The position numbers were made by a program, and so were the translations under genes. DNA of 64,000 bases from Dirofilaria immitis (Eukaryota; Nematoda; Chromadorea; Rhabditida; Onchocercidae): positions 930,001 to 994,000 of the forward strand of contig JAKNDB010000110.1 of the NCBI GenBank assembly GCA_024305405.1, written 5' to 3'. Below are positions 62,401 to 64,000 of this stretch, in pieces (within the stretch, counting starts at the first letter, position 1; every line of letters starts with the position of its first letter). The notes under the pieces are model-generated. The model was given only the letters and a program-made list of their open reading frames with translations, ran no database searches and had not been told where the DNA came from.

Positions 62401-63436
62401 TCCATATAGCTATCGCAATGCGTCGTTTCAAGTTATGCACATTTAGAGAACAAAGAATAGTAAGCTTTTTCGAAAGGAAAAAATCTTCAAGTTTTTACGG
62501 CTTTTTTTTACATTTGCACTGTTGGCATCATATATTAAATATCAAAAACATCGCTTTTGAAAGCAATGAAAAAAATGGCATGTCAAGTAGTGTTACTAGA
62601 TTATTCTGCGCTTTTCTGATTGTATTCTTAATATGCACAGTGCTTCTTTCGTTTAATTTGTGAATTGCTAAACCCGTTAGTAACTTAAATTGTTGTGGCT
62701 CAGTTTATCAAGATAGATCTTGAGGTTTCCAAAATATGTTGCACTCTATTGCGACATATAACAGCTATTTTTATTTGGTGGTGAAATATCTAAGAATATA
62801 CAAAACATTCAGTGGCGAATTTGAATTTTTTCAACCGATGTAAATTTTAGTTGGAAATGAGACCTTATGTACTCGATGACATGTGGTGTGATATATGCCA
62901 TAAAGCCTTTGCACTTTATTTGTGTCCTGAGCTTCCTTGTTTGCTGTACTATTGTGTTCGATGCTGGTTCTTAACCCATCAAGAACAAGGTATGAATGTT
63001 CACAAACCAGTATCGAGAGCAATCCTTGGACTTTGGAAAAACTGGAGAAAAAATCAGAATCGTCGCCGCAACCGTTACATTATGCGGCGAGGTGGATATT
63101 ACTATTTCCATCACAGCAAATCGCCTTCGGAACCAGATCGTGAGCACTTCTCTGCCGGTATATACAAGCTTCATTTATATAAGAGACAAGCTTCGTTTAT
63201 ATAAGAGAACATATCCCATTAATAAACCGGAAAAACCGAAATTAATCATAAATGTAAGAAATTAAGATAAAACATGAATTTAGGAGAGGCACAATTAGTT
63301 ACTGATTTTCGATGCTGCGGATATATCTGAATTAAATGCCTGAGGAACTTTTTTCTGCAAGTATTTTTATGATCAAGTATGAAAATCTTTTTCTTTTTCA
63401 GGATATTTTCCAATGCCACCACGAAACGCGTCTTAA
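59477..63436 (+). CDS. CPEB/FOG-1-like cytoplasmic polyadenylation element-binding protein
   Basis: A cytoplasmic RNA-binding translational regulator; in nematodes the family (CPB-1/2/3, FOG-1) acts mainly in the germ line. Exons: 59477-59528, 59707-59757, 60138-60335, 60449-60538, 60728-60846, one or more poorly resolved exons at about 60957-61140, then 62278-62459, 62851-63139 and 63402-63436 (TAA). RRM1 begins YSRKVFVGGLPYF and includes ENIIDWPH and GYMFIIFSRENA. The end of RRM2 is DYPRGSARIIFGTHEAF. The ZZ-type zinc domain is YVLDDMWCDICHKAF through YYCVRCW and NVHKP. A basic tail (RRRNRYIMRRGG) ends YFPMPPRNAS. The intron after 60335 has a GC donor (CCAG|GCAAAG); only this keeps RRM1 in frame. 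The start of RRM2 is strongly diverged or contains sequence errors. The ATG at 59477 is the first in frame, but an earlier exon is possible. Confidence 0.85.
60957..61140 (+). other. Unresolved RRM1-RRM2 linker and RRM2 start of the CPEB-like gene
   Basis: An acceptor at GGACAG (to 60960) opens QHPFFLSIKNSDYSIWPK in phase 0, similar in position and pattern to the CPEB linker after RRM1. The frame then breaks at a TTTT run near 61016. A second frame continues with YERDHRQHVKICLLTFS, placed where RNP2 of RRM2 should be. No single frame or splice pair joins these to the exon at 62278, so the exact exon structure is left open. Confidence 0.4.
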
Positions 63437-64000
63437 ACGTAAATTTTTCCCGTGCCTTCAGTGTCAATCGTTCCATGTTTTAGAGCATTCATTATATGGC
63501 TTCTTTTTAAGTTTTAAATATTAGAGATTTTGTTCAAGATTATTTCGAAATATTCTACTATTTTCTCTGTTGTTTTTGTTTTTCGGTCACTTCAGCACGG
63601 TTTTTCTAGAACCGTTATTTTAACGAGTCGGCTTAATTTTTTTCATTTAACTTGTTTGGCTTTTGTTGCTTTTTTCCGTCTATACTTTTTTCCTTCTCGT
63701 AAAGTTTGATGATTTTGTATATGAACGATGAGTTATCGATCAACGAATTTCACGAGTTCTCCTATCTTACTCCTCACTTTCATCTGATTTTTAAAACTAA
63801 CACTTTTCTTAAGTGTTATATGAAACTGTATGAGAGCAGATACTGCTTGCTAATTCATCTACCCTTCTTTAGGAACCGTTTGTTGAAATCAAATAATAAT
63901 TTAATTTTTCTGTTGTTCATCAATTCTGGTGTCTATGTATTAATTCTACATTTCTTCATTTCTTCTTTTTCCTTCGGTAAGTTGGAACAGATGTCAATTT
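63437..64000. other. 3' flank of the CPEB-like gene
   Basis: Pyrimidine-rich, AT-rich DNA with no supported coding exon; presumably 3' UTR and intergenic sequence. Confidence 0.5.

Noticed and set aside
62996..63265. Alternative plus frames over the CPEB-like 3' exon (including a Ser/Pro-rich frame)
   Set aside because: Only the 62851 frame carries the ZZ domain and reaches a GT donor at 63140 in the phase required by the final exon.

Overview
The window reads as a piece of an AT-rich nematode nuclear genome, most likely a filarial or related parasitic roundworm. The evidence is compact exons, T-rich '-TTTTCAG' acceptors, likely trans-splice acceptors a few to tens of bases before several start codons, and orthologs of C. 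elegans genes. From memory, the nearest C. elegans relatives of osm-3, rpl-18, ALY and the CRIP gene are on chromosome IV; the species itself cannot be named from sequence alone.

Layout: (1) 1-3522 is non-coding, dominated by a GC-rich triplet-repeat island at 1.13-1.85 kb flanked by a purine-rich and a pyrimidine-rich tract. (2) 3523-10983 (+) is an RGS12/RGS14/Loco-type G-protein regulator with tandem Ras-binding-like domains. (3) 10984-20291 shows no gene I can support, but holds an SL1-like 22-mer at 18215. (4) 20292-22686 (-) is an ALY/REF mRNA export adaptor. (5) 24524-25976 (+) is ribosomal protein eL18, complete in five exons. (6) 29972-35088 (+) is a single-pass membrane protein with a signal peptide, a 19-nt microexon and a strongly His-rich C-terminus. 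(7) 39388-46812 (+) is the ciliary kinesin OSM-3/KIF17. (8) 46813-56556 is a second gene-poor stretch rich in simple repeats. (9) 56557-58210 (+) is a one-LIM CRIP-type protein. (10) 59477-63436 (+) is a CPEB/FOG-1-like translational regulator.

The genes do not form a pathway. They are a housekeeping gene (eL18), RNA export and translation control (ALY, CPEB), G-protein signalling (RGS), ciliary transport (osm-3), a small LIM protein and one unassigned receptor-like protein. No operon, tRNA, rRNA, CRISPR array or intact transposon was found.

The most notable technical signal is recurrent reading-frame breaks, each repaired by one extra base. They occur at or beside short A or T runs in otherwise intact genes (osm-3, the membrane protein, the RGS gene, perhaps ALY), and the sequence is always one base short. 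This pattern favours homopolymer under-calling in the assembly over gene decay, and it matters for anyone predicting proteins here. The most interesting biological candidates are an RFX X-box-like palindrome just upstream of osm-3, the SL1-like relic, the microexon, GC-AG introns and a noncanonical LIM finger. Gene spans below run from first to last supported coding exon; exon boundaries are given in each entry.
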